From Phaeoceros laevis (Eukaryota > Anthocerotophyta > Anthocerotopsida > Notothyladales), in contig JBNGIQ010009489.1 of the NCBI GenBank assembly GCA_049999765.1, positions 62,001-126,000 of the forward strand: DNA of 64,000 bases. Reading direction: 5' to 3'. This document shows, in pieces, positions 11,523 through 23,553 of this stretch. Every line of letters begins with the position of its first letter. Position 1 is the first letter of the stretch. The notes below the pieces were generated by a model that was not told the origin of the DNA, searched no databases, and saw only the letters and a list, made by a program, of their open reading frames with translations. The position numbers were made by a program, and so were the translations under genes.

Positions 11523-12393
11523 TTGGACCATGAGACAGGCTGAATTCGGCCTGTAGATCTATGTGTAATCAGTCAAGTCAGACTGATCGGACTTTGTGAC
11601 CATGAGACAGGCGTAGTTCGGACGCTGACATTGTAGTAGTGAATGAATGGTCTTTGAGCTTTTTGCGTCCTTCAGAAAAACAGTGGAATCCACGACAATT
11701 GACTGCAGCCCACATCGTCTGAACAGTTTTCAAGAGCTTGTGTCCTCTTCCAAACTGACGAACAACTGGTGATACTCTGACGAGAGAGTCGGCTAGCCAG
11801 GCCTTGTGCCGACTATCCCAGGGTGTAACAAAGGTAGGCTGGCTAGAGTGGGGTTTCAACTAGCAACCATCTGAGCTTTTGTGTGGTTAGGAACACATGT
11901 TTGTAAGACAAGTCTTCCTTTTGCAATCTGGTTATTGCTACCATTAAGTCAATGGTAACCTTCATAAATTGCTCACTGGTAGTAACCCTTTATCCACACG
12001 GCACATGAGCAATTCGGAACACAGTGTGTTGGGCCAGAGATTGCTCTCTTGAGCAGACTCAAGACATCTGATTCACGAAATAGTTTTTGCATACTGCTAT
12101 TGCGTGATAGACAAAATGCCAACTGGTGAGCAGTTGTCTGCCTCCCAGCATAGCCATGACCAGCAAGAATGCACAAGCTCAATAGAAAGCAATTCTACTT
12201 GGATCCCCAAACTTTCTTGATTGTTGTCCATGCTTGCTGCCAGATTTCATCACCCTGATCCCCTTGCCAGGGCATCTTGGAACCCTTCAAAATAGCCTTC
12301 AGCTCGTCAATCAACTTGGGAGGACCTTTCAGCTCCAAACAATTCTCCCTTGCTTCCCTGAAGTGGCTTAGTAAATGATGATGGATTTCAAGC
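11523..12393. other. Duplicated 3' flank, no gene seen
   Basis: The stretch at about 11840-12060 is similar to 16850-17040 (shared AGCAACCATCTG, TTTGCAATCTGGTT, CATAAATTGCTC, TTGCTCTCTT). About 12277-12360 resembles 14876-14945. These are pieces of the segmental duplications of this locus. Confidence 0.55.
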
Positions 12394-14471
12394 GTGAAGA
12401 ATCTTCAGCGTGAATTTCAAGCTCATCCTACCATCTCTATTTCCAAGTTTGCAAAACTTTGCTCAACTTGGTCTTTTTCCGAAGAAGCCAAGATGGAGGT
12501 TGAGAAGAAGGACAAGGACAAAGAGTGGGAACCAGTCGCTGCCTACTTGCACAAGTCCGGGGAGGTCATATATCATGATAACCTCAATATCATCGTCACC
12601 CAACCTAGGTGGTTTTGCCATAGCGTGCTGGGTCCACTTATTGACATCTTCTCATGTGAAGGGCAAGGTCGCCATCATTTACAAGTGGAGAGACTTGTCG
12701 ATGGATTTGTCACCAAAATGTATCTTAGCTGGTTGTTGCAGGAAGCGGCGAAAAGTGTCCTTGGCATGGACTCAAAAGCTCTCACATCTGACCAACTTAT
12801 TCATCTCATGCTTTTCTTGAACCTATGCTATGAGGTTACCCCAACACTAGGTATTTTCTGCCATCCATCTTTGACGATGTGGGCAACAAGGCTGCACAAG
12901 GGAAGCGGCCTAGAACATGACGGAAGGCCGCCGAGGGGTCCACTTTTTTCAGCCGAAGACTACAGTGTGCTGACCTAAGAACATTTCTTACCGACGGCTT
13001 CTTTCCACGCTTACAGGTAACCTACTAGCCATGCACAAGTGGACCCATCAAAGGCTAGTGGTATGTGTGTGCTTTTGTACAAGCACTAGGTCATCTGCCA
13101 AAGACGAAGTGTGTTGTTATTGCCATGTATACTTGCTAACGTTGCTTCTTGAATGAAGTAGGTGGTGTTTCACAATCATGTTGTTACGGAAAAGTGGGCC
13201 ACAGGCGGCAATAGTGATTGCTGCACCTTGGAAAGAAATTTTGTCAGTATATGGGTGAATGGTATGGACATCCTCATTGAATTTAGCGGCTCGTCCGGCT
13301 CTTTCGTGGATATCATGGTCAAATCTTCCCAGTCTTATCAGCTAACAATGGAGTTCGTGCACCAAAATGTCATTAGCAAAATTCGCTCCTTTTGTGCATC
13401 CCATGAGGAATGCGAGGGTGTCACACTTGAGGAGCGCATCATTAGGCCAGGGTGCTTCCCTATCAACGGCCCCGGGCCCATGTTGTGTGTTTATCGTGAG
13501 GACCAATCGATCACCGTTGAGTTGAGACGCCAGATGGAAAACACTCCAAACTATATGCATAGTTGGGGTGTGGTGAAGGATGAGGCTGGGGCTGTTTTGT
13601 TGCACAACAGTGCAGAATCGGGGGTTGCTCTCCGGGATGGAGTGATTGGCACTCAAGCACTTCCAAGAGAACACTTTTCGGACTGCTACCCCGATAGCAA
13701 TGTGGCAAATGGGCTGAAGCGAGGCATAGCCGTACTTATCAGCATGGAGAAGTACGATTATGGTGACATAGTGGGCGGCGCCGTAGACAGAGGGAGACTG
13801 GAAGCACTAGCAGACACTCTCAGCCTCGAAGTTGTTGCCCTGGTGGACTACTCGGCTGCCGAGCTGCATGAGCAGCTAATGAAAATACAGGAAGAGTGTG
13901 TCCTGCCGGAAGATGAGTGCTTTGTATGTTTGAGTGCTTTGTATGTTTCGTGAATGTAATTGGAAACACCAGCCAGGACAGGGAGCATTTTATCACGGAC
14001 AAAGTGGGAGAGGTGATTTTGCTTGAGGATATTGTAAGCCCCTTTAGGAAATGCGAAGAATTACGAGGTAAGCCCAAAATGTTTGTTGTCATCTCGTGCC
14101 GGGGCACGAACAAGGTAGCCGGAGCTGAAGCACCTGGACCGTCCTCTAACCATCCACCGTCTAAGCAGTCGAGCGAAGGTATCGAGTATCGGTATGTAGA
14201 GGATTTGTCCGATTGCTTGGTGGCGTTTTCAACTTTTGGGGGGTCGGTGTCTGGGCGATCTCGCGTGCATGGCACAAGTTTTGTCACAGCTTTGGTGGGG
14301 GCTTTCAACTCCAAGCGTCATACCACAGATGTGATCAACATCCTTGGCAGTGTAATCTGTGCGGTCGTTGACGAAGACAACCACTGGGTGGACAAAAAAG
14401 GAATTATAAGACCGGTAAGGCAGTGTCCTATCGTGGTCAGCAGCCTCACTAAACGCTTCTTCTTGCGGTAG
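12394..14471 (+). pseudogene. Copy C: COR segment joined to a caspase-like (C14) domain
   Basis: Exon 1 (to 13016) encodes a COR-type segment with YLHKSGEVIYHDNLNIIV and QPRWFCHSVLGPLI. It is broken by a small deletion near 12836 and by a TGA (about 12919) where copy A has TGG. The intron is 13017-13161. Exon 2 follows copy A to about 13640 and then switches to a segment that aligns end to end with caspases. The segment contains RGIAVLISMEKY, VDRGRLEAL, ECFVCF, GKPKMFVVISCRGT (the QACRG position), CLVAFSTFGGSVSGRSR..GTSFV and CPIVVSSLTKRFFL. The reactive Cys is kept, but the SHG histidine position reads NVIG. A 17-bp tandem duplication (13915-13948) shifts the frame, so the caspase part lies in two frames and ends at 14469-14471. 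It is a pseudogene in its present form. Confidence 0.7.
13915..13948 (+). repeat. 17-bp exact tandem duplication breaking copy C
   Basis: The unit GAGTGCTTTGTATGTTT occurs at 13915-13931 and again at 13932-13948. Because 17 is not a multiple of three, the frame shifts and ends at 13953. The rest of the caspase-like domain is open in the frame of the second unit. This looks like a recent single event. Confidence 0.9.
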
Positions 14472-14694
14472 TATGTGCCCTATTTATTCTGGTACCGTGC
14501 TTTCAACATCTCAAAGCAGGTTGGAGCTTGTTTGAGGAGACATGCAGATATGTGGTGATACATAGAGTGCCATCGCTTCTGGATATGTGCGTGACTGAGC
14601 AGCATCAGGCTGAGCTGGAGACTTGTAACTACCGTTGGCCAGGGCTGCTGCTTGTAATTGCAAGCCAGCATCAGTATAAATTCTCATTGCAACG

Positions 14695-14877
14695 TTGCAT
14701 AGCAGTGCAGACTCGGGGGCTGCTCTCCTGGATGGACTACTTACCGTAAGGGTTGCCACTCAAGTACTTCAACCAAGGGAACAGCTTTCCTCGCCTCGAC
14801 ACATCTTTGTGACACGAGAGGATGTCGGCATGTTAGCCAAGTGTTGGCCAGGTTAGCCAAGTGCTGGCCAAAGTGTT
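14695..14877 (+). pseudogene. Fragment D of the COR-linked family
   Basis: This matches copies A and B around SSADSGAALLDG to ARHIFVTREDV, with internal deletions and a short repeat of TTAGCCAAGTG. It begins with nearly the same bases as 13607 in copy C (GCAGTGCAGA.TCGGGGG). The caspase-like segment therefore sits between two partial copies of one sequence. Confidence 0.65.
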
Positions 14878-14989
14878 GGAATTCTTAAAAGTAGCCTCTG
14901 ATCCTCAATCAACTTGGGAGGAGCATTCAACCCCAAACAAATCTCATGTGCTCCAATAGGGTTGACATGGTTGTCGGCTGGAGGTGTAA

Positions 14990-15477
14990 GTCCAAATACG
15001 GGTGAAAGAATCAGAGAGGAAACGTGCCTTCCTGACTGTGGAAGAGCTGCAGCGCCTGCCTGCGGACACCGGGACTATCAGTTGGTAATTCCTCCACTCC
15101 TCTGGCCGCAACTGTTCAGCTGGATACAGTGCCTTCCCGAAAGTACTCATTTTTCAGGTGGTTTTGCAGGAAAAATTCGAGTGTTCATGCAAACCTTGAC
15201 AGCATCACTGAGCTTATGAAACATCAGGAGACCAAGTATCAAGAATGTGACAGCGGTATGTGGTCAGCACTGTTTAATGTGTTTGTTCACCGGTTTGTGA
15301 GGTTTTGTAGTCAATTCGTTCTTTCACAGCTACGTTGAGGACATAGTTTTTCCTGCTTCACAGAGCTCGAAAGAGTATCTGGAAAAACAGATGAGGGAAG
15401 TTGGAAGCGTCTTCAGGGAGTTGATGCAGCAGACACCTGCTCTTGCTCGTCAGGTAATGGCTATTTCTATGAGCTAA
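14990..15477 (+). pseudogene. PFD1: Prefoldin subunit 1 gene remnant
   Basis: Three exon pieces match plant prefoldin subunit 1. The first (about 14994-15084) reads ESERKRAFLTVEELQRLPAD. The second (about 15167-15253) reads NLDSITELMKHQETKYQECDS, and the third (15364-15477) reads SSKEYLEKQMREVGSVFREL..TPALARQVMAISMS and a TAA. The intron between the last two has a GTATGT donor and a TTCACAG acceptor. Prefoldin is a hexameric cytosolic chaperone that hands actin and tubulin to CCT. The central KSxGRxFVL part is degenerate and the N-terminal helix exon is not visible upstream, where fragment D lies. It is therefore most likely a partial copy that arrived with a duplication. The family call rests on remembered family motifs. 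Confidence 0.65.
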
Positions 15478-15838
15478 GTGGGTGGGGGATCCTGCATGGA
15501 CAGACTCTGGCTTAAACGCAAGGACTTCTGAAGGCGGCTTTTTCAACTTCCCCTTCCTTTGCTACACCACTCATGGTAGCCATTTGACGGTTAACTGCTG
15601 CACCTCTCGACCTCACTGGGGAGTGATATAGCTAGCAGGTAAACACAAACGGGCTATGCACTCCTACACGCACCTTGCCAAGGAAAAACTCAGGGCGAAC
15701 TGTCCAACGACTTGTGACTTTTCTCGATTTCTTAATCCCTTACCAACAAAAATACTGAACTAAAATCGTAACAAATTTGTCTCCTAAAAATCCCTGGATA
15801 AGAACTTAACAAGGAGGCAACAATGTCTGTGTGAAAGT
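15478..15838. other. Intergenic, no gene seen
   Basis: No coding motif, RNA gene or clear repeat was seen between the prefoldin remnant and the gap-flanking duplicate. Confidence 0.5.
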
Positions 15839-16238
15839 CGCGTGGCATGAGATATGCCCAGGAGGCATACGAATGCCACGCGGTAGGGCAGAAGTGTGCT
15901 TTGCTTAGCAGCTGTAACGACACTTGGGAAGACACACGTGGAGAGACTCAGGAAGAGAGGGTGTTGCAGTTGAACCAGTTGAGACNNNNNNNNNNNNNNN
16001 NNNNNNNNNNNNNNNNNNNNNNNNNNNNNNNNNNNNNNNNNNNNNNNNNNNNNNNNNNNNNNNNNNNNNNNNNNNNNNNNNNNNNCGCGTGGCATGAGAT
16101 ATGCCCTGGAGGCACCATATGAATGCCACGCGGTAGCGCAGAAGTGTGCCTTGCTTACTGCCGCTGTAAACGACACTTGGAAAGACACACTTGGAGAGAC
16201 TCAGGAAGAGAGGGTGTTGCAGTTGAACCAGTTGAGAC
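15839..16238. repeat. Near-duplicate segments on both sides of a 100-N gap
   Basis: Bases 15839-15985 and 16086-16238 begin with CGCGTGGCATGAGATATGCC and end with TTGCAGTTGAACCAGTTGAGAC. They differ by several substitutions and short indels. The gap is 15986-16085. The copies are too different for a simple overlap, so this is a small tandem duplication or two merged haplotypes. Confidence 0.8.
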
Positions 16239-16449
16239 TCACGGGTTTATTGAGTGTTCTTGGGCATGTGAAGTCCACTTCCCGGGAACGGCATTGCCTC
16301 ATGACCATGTTCGACTGTTTTCTGAGTCCCCTCTCTAGCAAAATATGCAGGGGCTCGCCATGTCCAGTCTCCTGGGTTTTCCGGAGATTTGCAGTGTCAC
16401 AGCCCCTCATCCATTTCTGTATATAGCTAGCGGTGGCTAATGGGCAGGA

Positions 16450-16625
16450 TGGGCGTCCCAGGTGCCTGGATGAAAGAATTTGACAACCGTGATACCAACT
16501 CAGGGTTGCAGGAGTTCAAAAACGATTTCCTGCTGACAGAGGTGGTATATGCCGACACATCTCCCACGGCTCTCCTCTGTGGAGACCATTGTGCGAAGGG
16601 GCGGGACCAGGGCCTCATTCGCTAA
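16450..16625 (+). pseudogene. Fragment E of the COR-linked family
   Basis: It reads VPGAWMKEFDNRDTNSGLQ to LLCGDHCAKGRDQGLIR and a TAA, matching copy A at about 1372-1850. Its 3' flank carries the same GGCTGCACTGAGGCTGGATG sequence as copy B. Only the last 60 residues of the shared part are present, so this is debris from another duplicated unit. Confidence 0.75.
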
Positions 16626-17099
16626 ACGAAGTGCGCCAAGGGGCTGCACTGAGGCTGGATGAGCCAATGCCTAGAAACAACACTCCTGAAGAAGTGCTGC
16701 AGTAGATGTGGTGTGACCATGAGACAAACTGAATTCGGACTGCAGATCTATGTGTAATCAGTCATCGGACTCTGTGACCTTCCAGGGTGTAAGAAAGGCA
16801 GGCTGGCTAGACGCTAAACTAACGAAACCTTTCAACCTGCGAGGTCCCTTGTTAACAGCAACCATCTGTGTTCAAGAAAACAAATTTGTTATACAAGTTT
16901 GCAATCTGGTTGTTCCTGGCATGAAGTCATTGCTAGCCGACATAAATTGCTCCCTGGTATGAACCATATATAGACATGGCACATTGGTAATTCGGGACAC
17001 TATGTGTTGTGCCAGAGGTTGCTCTCTTCAGTGATCCTCTCTATCACAAACGTGTGGCCAACGTGTGGCCCTTTTGGACAGTGTCACCGAATCTTAACA

Positions 17100-17215
17100 G
17101 ACAGTGTTACATATGTTTGCCTCCTGAAGGCTTGTACAAGTGCTGGTGCTCTATAGCAGGGCAGGCAGCTGCATTCAGATATCGTAGAAAGAGGACTACT
17201 TGAAGGTGACAAATT
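17100..17215 (+). pseudogene. PPR gene remnant
   Basis: The stretch encodes VTYVCLLKACTSAGAL and GRQLHSDIVERGLLEGD with a stop between them. It matches the repeat unit of the 5-7 kb DYW pseudogene at DNA level (GCTTGTACAAGTGCTGGTGCTCTA). No further units follow. Confidence 0.7.
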
Positions 17216-17834
17216 TTCTGGACGTCTACCGAGGGGGTAATACCCTGTTGTGTCAATACGGCAGAACGTTTGCTAGACCGTCTACAGAGTTGCAGTAGTC
17301 TGGACCTAAAAAAAATGCATCTGTTGCAAGCAGCACTAGAGAGACAAGCAAGCAACTGTGCTCTCCACACCTTCCATTCGTTCACTCGTGAGTCTACTAG
17401 ATACGGCTCTCGAGATCGGTTCCAGCAAGCTAAGCATCCAGCACGAAGCATGCCAGCAGCAGGATCTTATGCACATGATATAGAGGTAGTTGGTCACACA
17501 GACGGTGACAGCTTTGTCAGCCCACACACCTTCAAATTTAAAGGGCGTGCAACTGATAGCACACCTCACCTGAAAGAGGGTAAGCTTGCTCATTTGTAGA
17601 TGCTCGAGTTTTGAGATACGGACAAGCTTCGCTTGTTGCGCTTGTCACCTTTTACACCTTCGAGAAGGGCCCGAGGGTGTGGCCTCGAGGGTGCGGTTCC
17701 GGTTCACATGACACCACCCTGCAGTTTATGACGCTTTCACCAGTATCTTCAAGCAATCTTCGAGAAGGACCCGAGGGTGCGGTTCACATGATCTTCACCT
17801 TTGGAGCCATTGGCAAGCCTGTTTCTGTGCTTGT
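17216..17834. other. Intergenic, short direct repeat only
   Basis: The block CTTCGAGAAGG.CCCGAGGGTG with GGTTCACATGA occurs at about 17660 and again at 17757. No gene was seen. Confidence 0.45.
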
Positions 17835-17955
17835 TGTGTTTCCTTCTCTGCAAGAAGGGCACAGGCTTGAAGTGCGCTAACCAAGGTCCGATCATTAGGA
17901 CTCACACCTGCATCCATCATTCGCTCATACAGCTGCGAAGCCTCTCTGCTGAAAT
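17835..17955 (-). pseudogene. PPR gene remnant, minus strand
   Basis: The minus strand reads SQLYERMMDAGVSPNDRTLV followed by SALQACALLAEKE, a typical PPR unit boundary. Stops occur soon after on both sides. It differs in sequence from the 5-7 kb PPR copy, so it comes from another PPR subfamily. Confidence 0.6.
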
Positions 17956-18256
17956 TTCCTGAAACGTATGCTGTAATTCCATGACACTACTAGATTGCAC
18001 GCCTCGATTATTTCTTACAGTTGTCACGCCTTCTGCAACATCTGGGGTCTTACCGGAGTAACTGTAGTTGATCGGAATTGTGGGAAGGCCCTCATGGCTA
18101 CCAGCTTGACGATTTTCCACAAAAGCCAGATCTTCAGCAAGACATGTTAACAAGCCCTGCTCCTTCTAAGCTCTTTACCAATAAGGCAGCAAGCTTCAGG
18201 AAAGCATGTCACCATTCTTCACAGGTTCAACCACCAGGTCTACACTGCTCGGAATT

Positions 18257-18493
18257 TTAATGAGAGTCACGATTACCTTGTGCTTCCACCACCTCTTGCA
18301 TTTTCTCGTTCCTTCCCTCATAGCCAGAACAATCCTTCCCGCCGTGGCTGGCATTCTTCTTGCTCGCTTTCAACTTGAGATGCTGAAGGACACGCCTTCT
18401 CAGCTCTGTCTTGTTCCCGCTGACCTTAAGTCCCTCCTTGCGCAGGTAAACCTTCAGTTGGGGCGACCGTGACAACGAGCGGCGCACCCCCAC
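18257..18493 (-). CDS. Exon with a SAP-like DNA-binding motif
   Basis: The minus strand reads PQLKVYLRKEGLKVSGNKTE followed by LRRRVLQHLK. This fits the SAP motif (two short helices with a G-x-K-x-E-L turn) used by many nuclear proteins to bind AT-rich DNA or RNA. A GTAATC donor follows EAQ near 18270, so this may be one exon of a spliced gene. I could not find convincing partner exons. The neighbouring frames at 18430-19060 are open but have no motif. It could be a pseudogene. Confidence 0.4.
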   Translation of the reverse strand: MGVRRSLSRSPQLKVYLRKEGLKVSGNKTELRRRVLQHLKLKASKKNASHGGKDCSGYEGRNEKMQEVVEAQGNRDSH

Positions 18494-19348
18494 CTAGGAG
18501 CTCGTAAACAACAAGTTTGCTCAAGGTTTGTAGCAGCTTCCACCAGCCATAGATGCCTGGGAAGTCAGCACGTCCATGCCTAGCCTCAAGCATATCTCCA
18601 GCATTATCACAAACAGCGAGAGACAATCATTACCCTTCAACCACCCGCACACTGCGTCCTCTCTTGCATCTCGCACTTTCCTTCGCTTTCTGCAAAGCCG
18701 ACGGGTATGCAAATTTGAGCAATTGAGCAACGGCTCATCTGCTCAATTGCTCAAACCAAGCAGCTGATGCCAAATCTGAAGTACTCCGTGCCACCGCAAA
18801 TGGATGAAAGCGTCCAGATAACCAGCTTCCTCTCTTCCCACCGCTTTAGTCCCTCCGAGCCTCAATTGAAACAGTAGCAGCCTAAAAGAACGCAGCCAAT
18901 TGCAAACAGAACATTGCAGAAATTGGAAGAGTGCTGCCACACCTGCTTCCGAAGTTACCCAATTCTTCACCCTTTCTTTTCGCTCCCACAAAAATGTAGA
19001 AAGGATCTGAGGCGGATGGTTGTGAATGTCTTCACCCATCTTGTGACTGAAAGTCACTCAGCTGTACAGGTTCTTCCTCTCATAGGGCCACCTGCTCCCT
19101 CACCTAGCCTAACGCGAAGTCACCTTGCTACTAGCTCGTATCATGCTCACAGGGGCCCTTCAAGTTCTGAAGCTGGAGTCCAAAAGCTTGAGCAGTGGAC
19201 GTGTTTCGGGTGTCCAACCTACTAGTCCCCAGTTAGCACTACACAACTTCCTTGTGGAAATGTAAGCAAATTGTGGCAAAGAAAAGACTGGAAGGGCTTC
19301 GGCAGCTAGCCAAGAGGTTGGTCACATGGGATGGACACGCCACCTGCG

Positions 19349-19483
19349 GTAGCTCACCCATGCAACTCTAAGGCTCAGCATCAGACTTTTCGTCTGATGA
19401 AGAAGAAGAAGAAGATTCTTTACTACGTGCTTGTAGGTCCAATTGAACCACCGCTGAGCCTTAGAGTTGAACGGATGAGCTAC
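19349..19483. repeat. Foldback with 31-bp arms
   Basis: The arm 19349-19379 (GTAGCTCACCCATG..AGGCTCAGC) is the inverse of 19453-19483 with about three mismatches, including a perfect inner 16 bp (AACTCTAAGGCTCAGC). The loop is 73 bases and contains an A-rich GAAGAAGAAGAAG run. It could be a small MITE or a microRNA-like precursor about 470 bp upstream of the acetyl-CoA acetyltransferase start. Confidence 0.7.
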
Positions 19484-19955
19484 TTGGGCGTCACGTGGTG
19501 TAGATCAGGCAGAAAGTAGGCCACGCTTTTGGAACTTCGTTGTCATCATGCCATCGCTGAATGCGTGCGTGATGTAGTTTCGACCACGGAGGGGGCGGTG
19601 TTTCGGAGAGTCGTACAAGATCACATGCTGAAAAGCCCGCAGCCCATGTGCTCGTGTATAGAGTGTAGAGAAGAAGCAGAAGTGCATTTTTAGTGATTGA
19701 CGGGGTGCATGCGTACCACACTGCGTTAGAGAGGAATCTCCGGCCCCATGTGGTATCTGATAACGGAAATACAGTAGCCTGGACGGTTCGACTATTTCCC
19801 TGCTGCTTCTGCCACCCACGTCAAGAATGCCTCGACGTCCTCTCCTCACTGCTCACCTTCAGGGTCCTCTGACAGTGACCAGTACACTGGCGTGAAGACC
19901 TAAAATACCGCAGGTTTTCTTTGCGAGCTCCGCGCAACAAGAAAGTCGGGTTGCG

Positions 19956-22444
<2,489 letters not shown>

Positions 22445-23553
22445 GCTCTTGTCTGTTTCTGATGCATAGCGAGGGGGGTAATTTTGTTGCAAAGTTGCAG
22501 AATTACGAAACCGCAGGCAATGGCCTACATTAATTGGTGTGTGGCAGAAATGCTGTGCCGGGAAGACTGTCACATCTATAGAGTTAATTTTGCTAGTTGA
22601 GAAGGCTTTCGCTGCTAAAATGTTGCAGTACTACTCTACTCTTACTATTGTTGGTGGTCAAAGTAGACATCAGTATCGTCAAAACACGTCATACGCACGA
22701 ATAAAGTTTTAACCCTCGTGGGGAAAGCCTGGGAGGCCGTAGGATGGACGATTCCAGTTTGGTTTGCTCGTTTCTTCCACATTTGGTACTTCAACGGATC
22801 GAGCCATATATCGACGCGTGTCCCGTGTTGCCCTCTTTCTAGCAACCCCAAACTTGGGTTGAATCCTGCAACCGGTTAGTGGCACCGGCATCCCTTTCCT
22901 GGACCGGTGGTACCTGCCGTGCTCTCTAACCACCGGTCACCAACATGGGTTAGGGCAAGTGACGTCCATAGTTTCACATGACCCCGAATGTCTGACATGA
23001 GCGACCGATGCACACCACGTGGCACCTCATGTACGGTGCATCAACCCTTGTGCTTGTGCTGCTGCGAGTTTTAGTTGAGTGGTCAATGTATCATCGATTG
23101 TGCTGAGTTTCCGTTTGTTCTTCTGTAGCAGGCGAAGGTGCTAAACTTTTGCTGAGTGGTCCAACGCCACCTGCAATGCTAGTGGTTGAACTGCCTTCAC
23201 TGGAAGAGGACGGATTCAGCTGCTAAGAAGACCCTTATTCTGGGTCAAATGATGTATCTGTATGAGCCGCATGTTCAATGAGTAGCTGTAGTGAATTGTG
23301 TAAGTCTTGCCAATGTTTCTTCTTCGTGTTTAGTACTGTGGGCTAAACTGCAGGCAGGTCACTTATGACACTTAATCTACTGTGTTTGGTTGCGATACTT
23401 CGCGAACAGTAAAATGCAGCTGCCCGCTATGGGTCCCTACTTGGCGGCAGAACGCCATGCATCTAGGCCCACATTCATCACTGAAGAAAGATGGTAACCA
23501 GCGAATCATGACAATGGCACTTTTGGTGGTTCATTGGAACTTGATGCCGTGCG
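22445..23553. other. Intergenic between ACAT and CENH3
   Basis: This is the shared 3' side of two convergent genes. A CCGGT-rich patch (22860-22940) has several short inverted CACCGG/CCGGTG motifs. No coding motif was seen. Confidence 0.5.

Noticed and set aside
11971-12200. Possible small RNA or microORF in the copy B 3' flank
   Set aside because: The similarity to 16.9-17.0 kb is explained by the segmental duplication, and no stable fold or frame is shared.
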